The notes beneath the pieces are model-generated. The model did no database searches. It was not told the origin of the DNA and was given only the letters and a program-made list of their open reading frames with translations. Both the position numbers and the translations under genes were made by a program. Source: Lineus longissimus (Eukaryota > Nemertea > Pilidiophora > Heteronemertea > Lineidae). Taken from it: 64,000 nucleotides of DNA. The stretch is from the NCBI RefSeq assembly GCF_910592395.1, contig NC_088316.1, positions 6,636,001 to 6,700,000 of the forward strand. Reading direction: 5' to 3'. The stretch's first letter is position 1. Each line of letters starts with the position of its first letter. This document shows positions 35,651 to 45,315 of this stretch, piece by piece.

Positions 35651-35903
35651 AATAATAATAATAATAATGAGTCTTTTATATAGCGCAATTCCGCGACACA
35701 AAAGTTCTGGCTCAAAGCGCTTTGGGATATCATATTATTACCCCGGTCTTCACAGAAATCAATCAGGGGTTTCAAGGAGCAACCAGAAGGTGCTCACTTG
35801 AACTCGACCAGTAGGGGAACTAAGCAGTGATTCGGCCGGGAGTCGAACCCACGACCTCCTGATCATGAGGCCGACTCTCTACCACTGCGCTACCGCTGCC
35901 CCT
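35651..35903 (-). mobile_element. tRNA-derived SINE with (ATT)n tail
   Basis: On the - strand the head reads ggggcagcggtagcgcagtg, followed by a B box (gggttcgactcccgg), the two Pol III promoter elements of a tRNA. The body ends with 'agcgctttgagcc', 'gcgctatataaaagactc' and an (ATT)n tail at 35651-35669. ATTGATT occurs on both flanks, offset by three bases on the head side, and may be the target duplication. Head, body and tail layout are those of a LINE-mobilised SINE. Confidence 0.75.
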
Positions 35904-36828
35904 GTGATTGATTGTCTCACCCAAACCGCTCGGGTGGAGCTAAAAATATTGGTCAAAACCTCGGCTACCCCACGGTTTTTGTCTGCATTTTAGCTCAAGC
36001 CTCGCGGTTTGGGTGAGACAACCAATACCTCCAGTTCGGTATCAATTCCTTAAGCCAATACCATCAGTCGGTAGAAATGTCTAACATGAATACCTCAAAC
36101 AGATTAGCTTCGTTTGATTGTACATTAACGCACGAAACATGCCAAAAGCACTGCGGCGAAATCGGGGGCAGAAGTGTACATTAAAAACAATTCGTCGTTG
36201 CAACCATGATGTTTTAGAATGTGTAATGACATATATATATATAGAGAGAGCTTCTTTAATTCGAGCTGTATAAGGCTGTCTATCAATGTGCTTTGGTCCA
36301 GTTGCAGTTAATCACAAACAAAAGCTCGTATCCTGAGCGATTCCTTGCTTACCAGTAATGGTATATCAACCTCTACATCCGGGGTCTATTTGATTAGCAT
36401 TCAAAATGGCTGCACTGTAACAGACGGCTTGAAATTCAATTTATTTATTTATTTACTTATCCGGAAACCTAGATGGTTAACCATTTGGTGGATATTACTT
36501 TGGTTAGCTTTGTAGGATAACTATTATTTCCACCCTTTTATATACGAGAAGGTATGATTTGGGAACTCGGCGTCGGGGTCAGATGGAAAAATTGTTAGAG
36601 TGTGACCCTCCCTTTGTGTAGGAGTTGCGGTATGATTAGATTATATTTGGTCGATTAAGTCTATTGATTCTGACTTCGCTGAGAACCCAAGCCGTCCCTT
36701 TTTGGGGTTAATCGATTGATCAATCTTATATTTAATGACAAAAGATATCCTTAGTTTTAAATTGAAATGATTAGTTAATAGGTATGATTTAGGTTCAGTT
36801 GGACAACGATGGGTCAACTATAGTAGTA
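35904..36828. other. No supported gene; repeat fragments
   Basis: The first part carries 'gtctcacccaaaccgctcgg' words related to the palindrome upstream. A TA/GA short repeat lies at about 36233-36249. No gene is seen. Confidence 0.35.
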
Positions 36829-37267
36829 CGTCCACTACATGGAAAACCCCGGCGTTTTTAAACCCCGGGGATACTCCGAACCAGAAAAAGCCCGAAGAAG
36901 ACACGGCGAGGACTTCCACTACATTGAAGCAGTTACTGAACACGGCGACAGATGGCGTGGTCTATACGAAATTCCTGCAGACCTCTCCAATATTTTGTTA
37001 TTGTTGGAGTCGCGATTGACCGACACGAAATTGCAGCGCATGCGCAGTGGTAACCACGCCGCATGTCGCCGAGTGTAGGAACTAACTAACGTTTTTGTGA
37101 TTACACTACATAAAACGCCGTGCTTAAATTAGCTCCCATTTAGCCCTGAATCCATCGCGGTGACAAGAAAACACCGGCGTTTTCTAGCACCGGCGTTTTC
37201 GAGGGGAAAATTAACAGGTGTAAGCGCAAAAACTCCGGACCAACACCGGCGTTTTATGTAGTGGACG
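36829..37267. mobile_element. 439-bp inverted-repeat element
   Basis: The ends cgtccactacat (36829) and atgtagtggacg (37256-37267) are exact inverses, extending imperfectly into 'aaaaccccggcgttt' and 'caccggcgttttatg'. Further 'caccggcgttttc' words lie inside near 37170-37195. It is non-coding, and no target duplication was found. Confidence 0.5.
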
Positions 37268-38554
37268 CGACTCTAATGTAACCATAACCTACAGCTGTTG
37301 CGCTCGCTTCAGGATTATTGTCGTCATTTTTGGCACCGCCGGGACGCGAAAATAGACCCTGGTCACAGATGCTGTTGGCATAAGGGGTGACATGTTCTTT
37401 TTCGGTCAGGTCGTGGCGATTACTAAATGATTTGGCGTTCCCTGATTGGTCAGTAATGACGGATCGGGATCTACCTATCTTACGACGCATGCGCGGCAGT
37501 TGGATACTAAAACGGGGCTCACTCCCTAAACGAGAGACTTTTCCTCACATTTTTCCTGCGAACACGCTCATTCTCCGAATCCACTTGCATTCAATCAAAT
37601 TAATAATATTCTTTCCAAAATCGATACTCTTTGCATAAACCATAACCAACGTAAGTTCTTCCACCGTACACGGTTCCCTGTTTTCAAGTTTATACATACC
37701 TCACATAAGTTTCTCATGAAAATACTTCAATATATTTATTTACACAAAACACTCGATTTCTTCGATTTCCTACCTGGACTTGACTCTTTGTGACCTCCTA
37801 TCGGCACACTGCAGGTCAAGGTCTACGCCCTCTGGGAGAGCTCACATCATCAAAGGCTTGCTATCTCTTGGTCTTCCGAGATATCAGCGCTTGGTGACAG
37901 CACCACTAGACCCTGGATACTAGTGTACGTCATATCACTCGTCACCGCCAGAATCAGGGGGATGTCGTTGTAAAATTCGACCTATGACCCGTCTATTCGG
38001 GCACTACGGGTCAGCACTGTTTCAACATGACCAAAAACCGTTTGTAGCCGATCAAATAATTGTAAAATTTACCAATTATCTCAGGATGTATACAAATGAA
38101 GAGGCCTTATACTTAGATATAAAAATAAATTATCAAAAGTGATTTTGAAATTATATTTTCACAGTGCTCGCGCGATTAGGTATTATAACACGTGCTACTT
38201 CGGTTCTATTTTGCTCGGAGTGCCCGCATGGCTCGACTAAATGACGCAATTTTCTTGTAGAGGCAATTAATTTTTTATATCAGCATTAGCTCATATCATC
38301 CGTGTCCATGAAGATCTATTATGCCGTCAATTGATTTGTGATCGCATCAGGGTAAATGGTTATATATACTGATAAGTCGCCCTTTTTGCGGATTCAATAT
38401 GCCATAAATACGCCAAGTGTCAAAACATTATTTGCATCTTATCTGCATGTCAACCGTTATTCGTTGCCCGATCAAAGATGTTTTAGCTCAACATGATACC
38501 AGGGGTAGTGCAATTGACCATAGGAGCGCGCAATGACTCCTGGGTAAACGAGGT
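37268..38554. other. No supported gene
   Basis: Only short motif-free ORFs are present. Confidence 0.35.
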
Positions 38555-39043
38555 TGATGGTTTATAGTCAACTGGTTACCGGAAAAAGGCCGACCGACCG
38601 ACCGACCGACCGACACTTACCGCATCCCATTCGCCTTTCATAGTGCCCAGCGCCATTGAGTCTGACAGCAGCACCCCAGTTCCCAGAAAATCGTGGGGTC
38701 AATCTGAATGTACCTTGATACGTTTTCGTCAAAGTCGGGCCTAAGGTCAGATATTCAAGTTTGACCTTTGACCCCACTGAACTTGACTTTCGCCAAATTT
38801 TACCCCCGGTCTGCAATCGTGGGGTTGACCTGCATACATGTAGACGCGCCAAATTGCATAGGGACTCAAAAGATATATATGGAAATCTGACCTTAGACCC
38901 AATGCCCTTGACTTTTGCTGAAACGGACCCACGGGCAATCCTTGGGTCCGCTTGCATCCACATGCCAAGTTTGGTGGAAATAGGGCCAAGGACCTGGGAG
39001 GAGTAGTGGAACAAACAGACAGACAAACGGTCCTAAAATTATA

Positions 39044-39045
39044 GT

Positions 39046-39079
<34 letters not shown>

Positions 39080-39080
39080 C

Positions 39081-39134
<54 letters not shown>

Positions 39135-39149
39135 AATGATGATGATGAT
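39044..39149. repeat. (ATG/GAT)n microsatellite
   Basis: About 35 uninterrupted or nearly uninterrupted triplets. The - strand reading gives a long poly-Ser run, which is a repeat artefact and not a protein. Confidence 0.9.
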
Positions 39150-39332
39150 TCCTTTGTTATGATTCGTATTTCCCGCAAAGCAGAAGACTTTACCGTGTGG
39201 TAATACTCACAGTAAGCGCGAGATCGTTCGATTACTTGCTTCAATTTGTACATGTATATACCCTAACGTTAGCGTGAGTAATTAAGCGCGGCGAAAGTAA
39301 TTGAACACAGTAATTTTATCGGTTCCAGACAA

Positions 39333-40093
39333 ATGCTCCAGAAGGTAGATATGGGTCCAATCAGAGTGGGGAAGGCCTCAATTTCACCTGTCGAATCGGT
39401 ACGAAACCTTGGTGTTTACTTTGACAAAAACATGTCTATGGAAACCCATGTTAGTAGGGTCTGCTCCAAGGCTTTCCTGGGTCTTTATAAGATCCGCCAA
39501 ATTTGACGGTTCCTCAGTCCTGAGTCAACCACCACTCTTGTTCATGCCTCTGTCACTTCTCACATTGATTATTGTAATTCCCTTCTATATGGCATTTCTA
39601 CACATCAACTCTCCAGACTGCAGCGTGCACTTAATGCTGCAGCTCGCGTTGTGTGTCTGGTGCCGCGGTTTGATCGTATCACACCGGTTCTCATGCGACC
39701 CCATTGGCTTCCTGTTAAATACAGGATTGTTTTCAAAGTGCTTTTATTTACATATAAGGCAATACATGGAGTCGCACCTGCGTACCTGTGTGATATGGTC
39801 AGACTGAGGCACCATTCCACCTACCATCTCCGCTCTGTTATTGCTCCAACTTTGGTGGTCCCTCGCACTAAGTGCAAAACCTTTGGTGACCGTTCTTTTT
39901 ACAAGTCATCACCGGTTCTATGGAACCAGCTACCTTCCAACATCAGGCTTGCTGGTTCCATAGACATTTTCAAAACTCTCATGAAACAGCACCTTTTCAG
40001 GGAGTGTTTTGATTTGTAAAGCGCCTGAGAATTTAAGTTTTTCTTTTAATTCAGGCGCTATAGAAATTCTTATATTCATTCATTCATTCATTC
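39333..40093 (+). pseudogene. CR1/L2-like LINE, 5'-truncated 3' end
   Basis: One + strand frame runs from about 39333 to TAA near 40019 with a single TGA at 39504. It contains the conserved C-terminal signatures of CR1/L2 ORF2: NLGVYFDKNMSMETHVSRVC, then SHIDYCNSLLYGIS and RLQRALNAAARVV, then PHWLPVKYRIVFKVLLFTYK and GDRSFYKSSPVLWNQLP. After the ORF comes a short stem (gcgcctga...tcaggcgc) and a (CATT)n tail at about 40074-40093, the usual 3' terminus of this group. The reverse transcriptase core is absent because of 5' truncation. The fragment lies inside the inverted-repeat element at 38555-40172. Confidence 0.85.
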
Positions 40094-40172
40094 AACACGC
40101 TAAATATGACACCTCGAAACTCCTTTCAGTCGGTCGGTCGGTGTTTTACCGGTTACCTAGTCAACCCCTGTT

Positions 40173-41863
40173 TTGAGTCATGCTGATTCAAAAATTGTCT
40201 AGCATAAAATGTGTTGAAGTGAATTCGTTTTAGGGAGCCTTGTTATTAGTTCTATATACTGGGTATTTCACGATACAACTGATTCTCATTTCAAGTACTA
40301 CATATTTAGCATAATTAAGTGGTCGCCCTCAACATGTTCAAGTGGAACTGTTGGTTGTTGCCCCTCGATACGAGACGCGGCCCGACTTGTGAATACTGAA
40401 CTTTTAGCTATTGCCTCCGTTACCTACGCCTGTACATGTCATTTTGCTGTACATCGCGCGCCTCGATCACTTCACGGTGCACCTCATCCAAATGAGAGCC
40501 GACTCTGTCGTATGCAATGCTCCATGCGGTAAGCAAAGCAGCATATGGGAACCCGTTTTTTTCGATCACACACAGACTTCACTTCCCATGGCCACTGCGC
40601 TGTTAATACGACTCGAGTTAAAAAAAACTTCACAGGGTTTGCCCTTTTAATCTTCTCTTGACACTGCGTAAGTTTCAACACAAAGCATATTGCGGTTATT
40701 GAATGACACACAAAAATGCTATACTTGCTGAGATATCAGACTGCTGATCGAGCAATAGCGAAGGTCAGTGGCTAACCTGTTACCATTTTGTGTACAGCGA
40801 TGCCGTTTACATGGTGGTCATGAACGTACACGATTTACACAGTGCGTAACAATGATCCATGACTTTTTTCGGCGAGCAGACGAACATTCAGGTGAAAGTC
40901 ATTTTTCATGAACTCTGCACAATCCGCACCTTTTTTCGCCTTGGAAACTACCGCAATTGTGAGAACAAGTTCATTTTCACGTGTTTCACCAATTTAACGT
41001 TATTGCGTTATTTGAAAAAGGCGTATTATTGTAATTAGCCTAATGCCGCGATTCACATGGTAAATCATGTAATTGCCCGCTAGAAATCATCCCTGCAATC
41101 GAAGTCTCGATAATATCTGGCCATGGACTATTCGAAAGACCAAACTATCTGCTGCTATCTTCTTTCCTACCATTAGGATGATATTAGAATACCAAACTGG
41201 CACATCAAATCAAGACGTACACTGATCAACACTGACAAAAATACTGATGCACACGTTTTCCAGTGTACGGAACAACCATGTTAAAAAAACTAGTAAGGGG
41301 CACACTTCAAACGTATTCTTCCCCTTTAAGACGACGGTACTTTGTCCAGCTTAAAGCGAAAGCTTCTCAATGGATTTATGGAAAGTGGTTCTTCATTGTT
41401 TATCAGTCGTCTAAAGGTCTTGGTGATAACCCGGGTGCAGCAGCGAGACTTCGCTCCTTGATTCAGTAACTCTATTGTTAGCCTGTTGCCCTTTAACCAC
41501 ACACTTTTTGTCACCTTACCGACCCATATCACTAGGTCAAAATGCAAAATCTAGGGGTTTATTTTGCGCATGCGCGCCCACAATTCCAGTATCTCTAGCC
41601 ACACGTGGTATAGTGAAGTATGAGTACGGAACTATAACTAGTAGGTTATATTTTTAATACACGCATACATGTACTAGTATATTTCGAGTATTTACTGTCC
41701 ATGTACGTGTCAAAAACATGAAATGTGGTGGAAAAGAACTTCTAAATCTAACTTTTTTAGATATGGAGATATTCATGATTATCTGGTTTATTTAATGACA
41801 AATGAAGAAATATTATCGCAACATTAAGGAGAATCACGGGCAGAAAATTAAAAAAAGGATAAA
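40173..41863. other. No supported gene
   Basis: Only short ORFs are present, with no recognised domain or repeat. Confidence 0.35.
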
Positions 41864-41932
41864 GTGAGATTCGAACCGGGAACGCCGGGGTCTGTGACCA
41901 ATGCCGTATCCACTAGGCCACGGTGCACTTCC
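41864..41932 (-). repeat. tRNA-like sequence, probable SINE
   Basis: On the - strand, gtgcaccgtggcctagtgg (A box) is followed by ggttcgaatctc (B box) at near-tRNA spacing. The anticodon arm does not fold convincingly and no 3' acceptor match is seen, so a tRNA-derived SINE or pseudo-tRNA is more likely than a working gene. Confidence 0.45.
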
Positions 41933-42454
41933 TGGCGGACATTGGCCTTAACGGGATCCTTGCGGTGGAACTTTCACTTGATGTTTCGTCCTTCTCAGCT
42001 GTCACCTGTAAATGTGACTCGGCGCAGTTGAGGGAAAAACGTTTTGGGCATGTGCCAAAATACCTTATACCTTTTGAGAGAGGGGATACGGCACCCGTTC
42101 ATCTAGACAGTGCGTGTGAAGTTTCGTTACAACACTGCTCATTTCCAGACAATATTTCGACTTCCCAAGTTTTTTTTCCGTCCGACAGTTAATTGATAAG
42201 AAACTTGACCGAAAATCTATTTTTTCAATAAATCGTCACTGACACCCTTCAGAATGTTTTAGATTATATCATTTAATATGATATTTGCATTTTAAGTGGT
42301 TTTCGGTGGAGTATTGATAGGCAAATGTGACTTTGTTTTGAAAGAGGTAGTTGATCATCATGCCTGCATGCGTTCACTTTCGTGCTTTTTGCGTAGATCG
42401 GCGTACACCGATATTTGTAGACCTGCGTAAATTTTCGTTACTTCACATTCTGAA
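41933..42454. other. No supported gene
   Basis: Nothing was recognised here; it may include the body of the SINE at 41864-41932. Confidence 0.3.
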
Positions 42455-43247
42455 GGCGATACCTACGAAAGCCCAGAAGGCTCAGTCGACAAAACTTACT
42501 TCGACAAAACACACTTCAACAAAACTTGACTTCGACTTAACTCACTTCAACAAAACTCGACTTCGACAAAACTCACTTCAACAAAGACTTCAACAAAATT
42601 GATTTCGACCAAACTCACTTCGCCAAAATTGACTTCGACAAAACTCACTTCAACAAAATCTCTGATGAGCAAAACTCGTTCGTATTTATTTTTTGCTTCA
42701 CTACACTTCTTGTTCGAATGTATATTATATAGACAGATGCTTTATGTGTATGGTAGCATATCATGATACATACAAACAGATATCCGGGCCGTGATTTTAC
42801 AGTGATGACAGAGTCTTACAATTACTGCAGGCCGTTAGGCCAGGTCCTTACTTATAAAACTCATTTATAAGTAGTGTACTTACCAAGTTCTTCAACCTTT
42901 AGTGACTCGTAGTTTCGGAAAATAAATACGAACGAGTTTTGCTCATCAGAGACTGATACCCTCGTGTTGGGTGGATCCTTGGCCGCCATGATAGCTACTA
43001 TGACCTAAATACCGACCTCTGGTCTACCTATGTAAAACAAATAGATAGGTATGTAAAACACGATTTGATTGGTCGATTTTGTGGAAGTGAATTTTGGCGA
43101 AGTGAATTTTGGCGATGTGAGTTTTGTCGAAATCAATTTTTGTCGAAGTATTTGTTGAAGTGAGTTTTGTCGAAGTCAAGTTTTGTTGAAGTGAGTTTTG
43201 TCGAAGTAAGTTTTGTCGAATGAGCCTTCTGGGCTTTCGTAGATTCC
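42455..43247. mobile_element. Fold-back element with minisatellite arms
   Basis: The left arm runs from 'ctacgaaagcccagaaggct' at about 42463 through an irregular minisatellite of 'cttcgacaaaactca' and 'cttcaacaaaactca' words. It ends in 'gatgagcaaaactcgttcg' (about 42665). The right side carries the inverse of each block: 'cgaacgagttttgctcatc' at about 42931, then the inverted minisatellite at 43070-43220, then 'agccttctgggctttcgta' at 43223-43241. The unpaired centre is about 230 bp. Long arms made of short tandem units are characteristic of fold-back transposons. Confidence 0.75.
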
Positions 43248-43258
43248 TCATAAACTAG

Positions 43259-43267
43259 GTGCTTGAT
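43259..43267 (+). repeat. Left 9-bp target-site duplication
   Basis: gtgcttgat directly abuts the left inverted repeat and recurs directly after the right one at 44211-44219. Confidence 0.75.
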
Positions 43268-44210
43268 CAAGGAGGATACCGCGGTGACGTCACATCACGT
43301 GATCCCGACCCATATTAGTGATCGCTATGGCCAATCAGATTCAGTCTACTGACAGCACCAGCACTGAACACATCTCCACGTCTCACTGTCTGGTGCGCTC
43401 CTGTACACAAAAACACCAATAGACATGAAATATTGCAATACCTAGTATGGATTCTTCCTGTGTAAAATAAAATTTACAGAGCAGATTAACTTCCACGAAT
43501 AAAAAAGACGTTTGGCGTGGCCAAAGTGCGGAAATAATGTCTCCGCTAAAATACACTACGAAATACACTAGGCAATGCACTACGCAATTTACAGTAGAGA
43601 TGCAGTTGAGTTTGTTATTGTTTTGACTTAGAAGCCCGCCCATATCATAATATATTCATGTATTCATAAAGTATGAACTCATTTCTGTCCCATACAACTC
43701 TAAGAACAGTCAATTTCTCCTTAAATCATCACCGAAACCGCGATATCCGCAGGAAGATTTCGTTCTAGTGTCCGAAAATGCATGATCTTACATGGGCGCT
43801 AACTCGACAAATAGAGGGGATCTATGGGGATCTATGCGAGTTTTAGGTATTACAGGTCTCGAACTTGTAAAATCTGTAAACATGACTCCAAATCCCATTA
43901 TGATAATGAAGAGATTGCCCCATATCTGGGAGACTGTTTTGAAACCATCGCTAATTTTGGAAGATCGGTGCCCGGCTATTTGGTTTAAAAACCCTATTTT
44001 TCCCCATCGAAACAGCACTTTTCATTATTCAAATGATAGCTTATTGTCTGAAGACTTATTTCATAGCAGAAAAGTACTAATAACTCTGATTTGATGCGAA
44101 AAATCTAACTTTTTTGATGACTTGATTTTCCCTTGGCCGTGGATCGAGTGTGTTTACAATATGCAGCGCCATCTTGGAAAAGCCGTGACGTCACCGCGGT
44201 ATCCTCCTTG
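43268..44210. mobile_element. 943-bp DNA transposon (non-autonomous) with 26-bp perfect ends
   Basis: The first 26 bases (43268-43293, starting caaggaggataccgcgg and ending in tgacgtcac) are the exact inverse of the last 26 (44185-44210). Both sides are flanked flush by the 9-bp direct repeat gtgcttgat. No transposase frame is present; the 100-codon + strand frame at 43792 has no motif. Nine-base duplications are usual for Mutator-like elements, but other superfamilies cannot be excluded. The perfect ends suggest fairly recent activity. It lies 20 bp from the fold-back element at 42455-43247. Confidence 0.85.
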
Positions 44211-44219
44211 GTGCTTGAT
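44211..44219 (+). repeat. Right 9-bp target-site duplication
   Basis: gtgcttgat follows the right inverted repeat and is identical to 43259-43267. Confidence 0.75.
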
Positions 44220-44678
44220 CGCCAATTAATGATACAGTGCAGCATCCGAACATACTTATGATGCACAGTGTAAATCATGGAGGCCGTAAGTCAATGATCA
44301 CATCTCATATTTGAACGTTTGTGAGAAGTCCACAAATCAATAAATGTTCGATGTTACAGCAGTGTTTTCTGTTCAATCGTGAAAATGGCCTCACGGAGTG
44401 TGTTCACTGATATGCACTCTCTAATATAGGCAGGGAAAGAAATCTAATAATGCAGGAACGAGAAATTTACAAAAACTTGAGCGATATCGATCCTTGCGTA
44501 CATCAGATTTAATAGGAAGGTCATAAGTCATTGCTACACACTGTGTGAATCGTGCACCTTGACCACCGTGGTTATGAGTAAGTAATAGCCGATCAACTTC
44601 AGCTTGAGATAGAATTCATACAAATGCATGCTGTGCTTTTCGTCAAGGTATTAGACGCGCTTAGTAATGTCAAGACAT
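44220..44678. other. No supported gene
   Basis: Only short motif-free ORFs are present. Confidence 0.35.
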
Positions 44679-44798
44679 TGGGTGATATGAATAAAGACTA
44701 GCAAATGCTTTTATCTAAAACTTCATGTACATATACACTAGGTCTTTCTGTACAAAATTGAAGTAAAAGCATTTGCTAGTCTTTATTCATATCACCCA
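44679..44798. mobile_element. 120-bp hairpin with perfect 35-bp arms
   Basis: 44679-44713 (tgggtgatatgaataaagac...) is the exact inverse of 44764-44798, with a 50-base loop. 'gtcaaga' occurs just outside both arms (about 44669 and 44804) and may be a shifted target duplication. A diverged relative of the arm (tttactagtttttatgcat...atcacccc) lies at about 60965-60989. Confidence 0.7.
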
Positions 44799-44984
44799 TT
44801 GAGTGTCAAGATGGACTCGTCTGGAGTTTTAATTTGTGATCAATATTTTGCAGTTACAATTGGGCCATTTTCACGAAAAAATGTATGTCTGTATCGCGTC
44901 CTCCAAGTGCACATGAAAACAATGATTAAAGTACAAGCAGACAACTGACAAATCCATCGCGCGGGTAAAATCTATCATCACTCC

Positions 44985-45315
44985 ATACTTTTAGAACAGT
45001 CTGTCTGTCGGTCTTTGTGGCTGTTTGTTCCACTACTCGTCCCAGGTCCTTGGCCTTTACACACACATTATTTAGTTTGACCCCCAGAGTGCCCGTAAGG
45101 AGTCGAACCATAGGTCAAGGTTATACGATCAAAAGTGAACGTCATGGTCCAAGTTACGCACACTGGCTAATTGTCACGTAACTGCATGTAATAAACCTCT
45201 ACACACATATTAGATAGTTTGACCCGTTGGGTCAACGGGGTCAATGTCAGAAGTACAAAGGTCAAGGTTATGGTCCTCATTCCGTACACGGGCCACGTAC
45301 CTGTAATAAAGCTTT
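44985..45315. repeat. Degenerate tandem repeat of ~125-bp units
   Basis: Two units begin near 45057 and 45192 with 'cacacatattagatagtttgaccc'-like words and contain 'aaggtcaaggttat' and 'cctgtaataaa'. Just upstream, 'gttccactactcgtcccag' is the inverse of the segment near 38995, linking this repeat to the element at 38555-40172. Confidence 0.5.

Larger units (their letters stand above)
38555..40172. mobile_element. Inverted-repeat element with (ACCG)n ends, host to a LINE fragment
   Basis: The left end (gtcaactggttaccgg then an ACCG run at about 38590-38614) is approximately the inverse of the right end near 40125-40165 (tcggtcggtcggtg then ccggttacctagtcaac). Inside are a long ATG microsatellite and a CR1/L2-like 3' fragment. 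'ggccaaggacctgggagga' near 38985 recurs inverted near 45040. It is probably non-autonomous. Confidence 0.45.

Noticed and set aside
35830-35903. Functional tRNA gene on the - strand
   Set aside because: The tRNA-like head is followed by a SINE body and (ATT)n tail and folds poorly in the anticodon arm.
38568-39026. 152-codon - strand ORF
   Set aside because: It lies entirely in repeat sequence (ACCG run and element body) and has no domain or conserved pattern.
38747-39253. 168-codon - strand ORF with a long poly-Ser run
   Set aside because: The Ser run is the (ATG)n microsatellite read in reverse, and the flanks belong to the inverted-repeat element.
41864-41932. Functional tRNA gene on the - strand
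   Set aside because: A and B boxes are good, but stems, especially the anticodon stem, do not pair convincingly.
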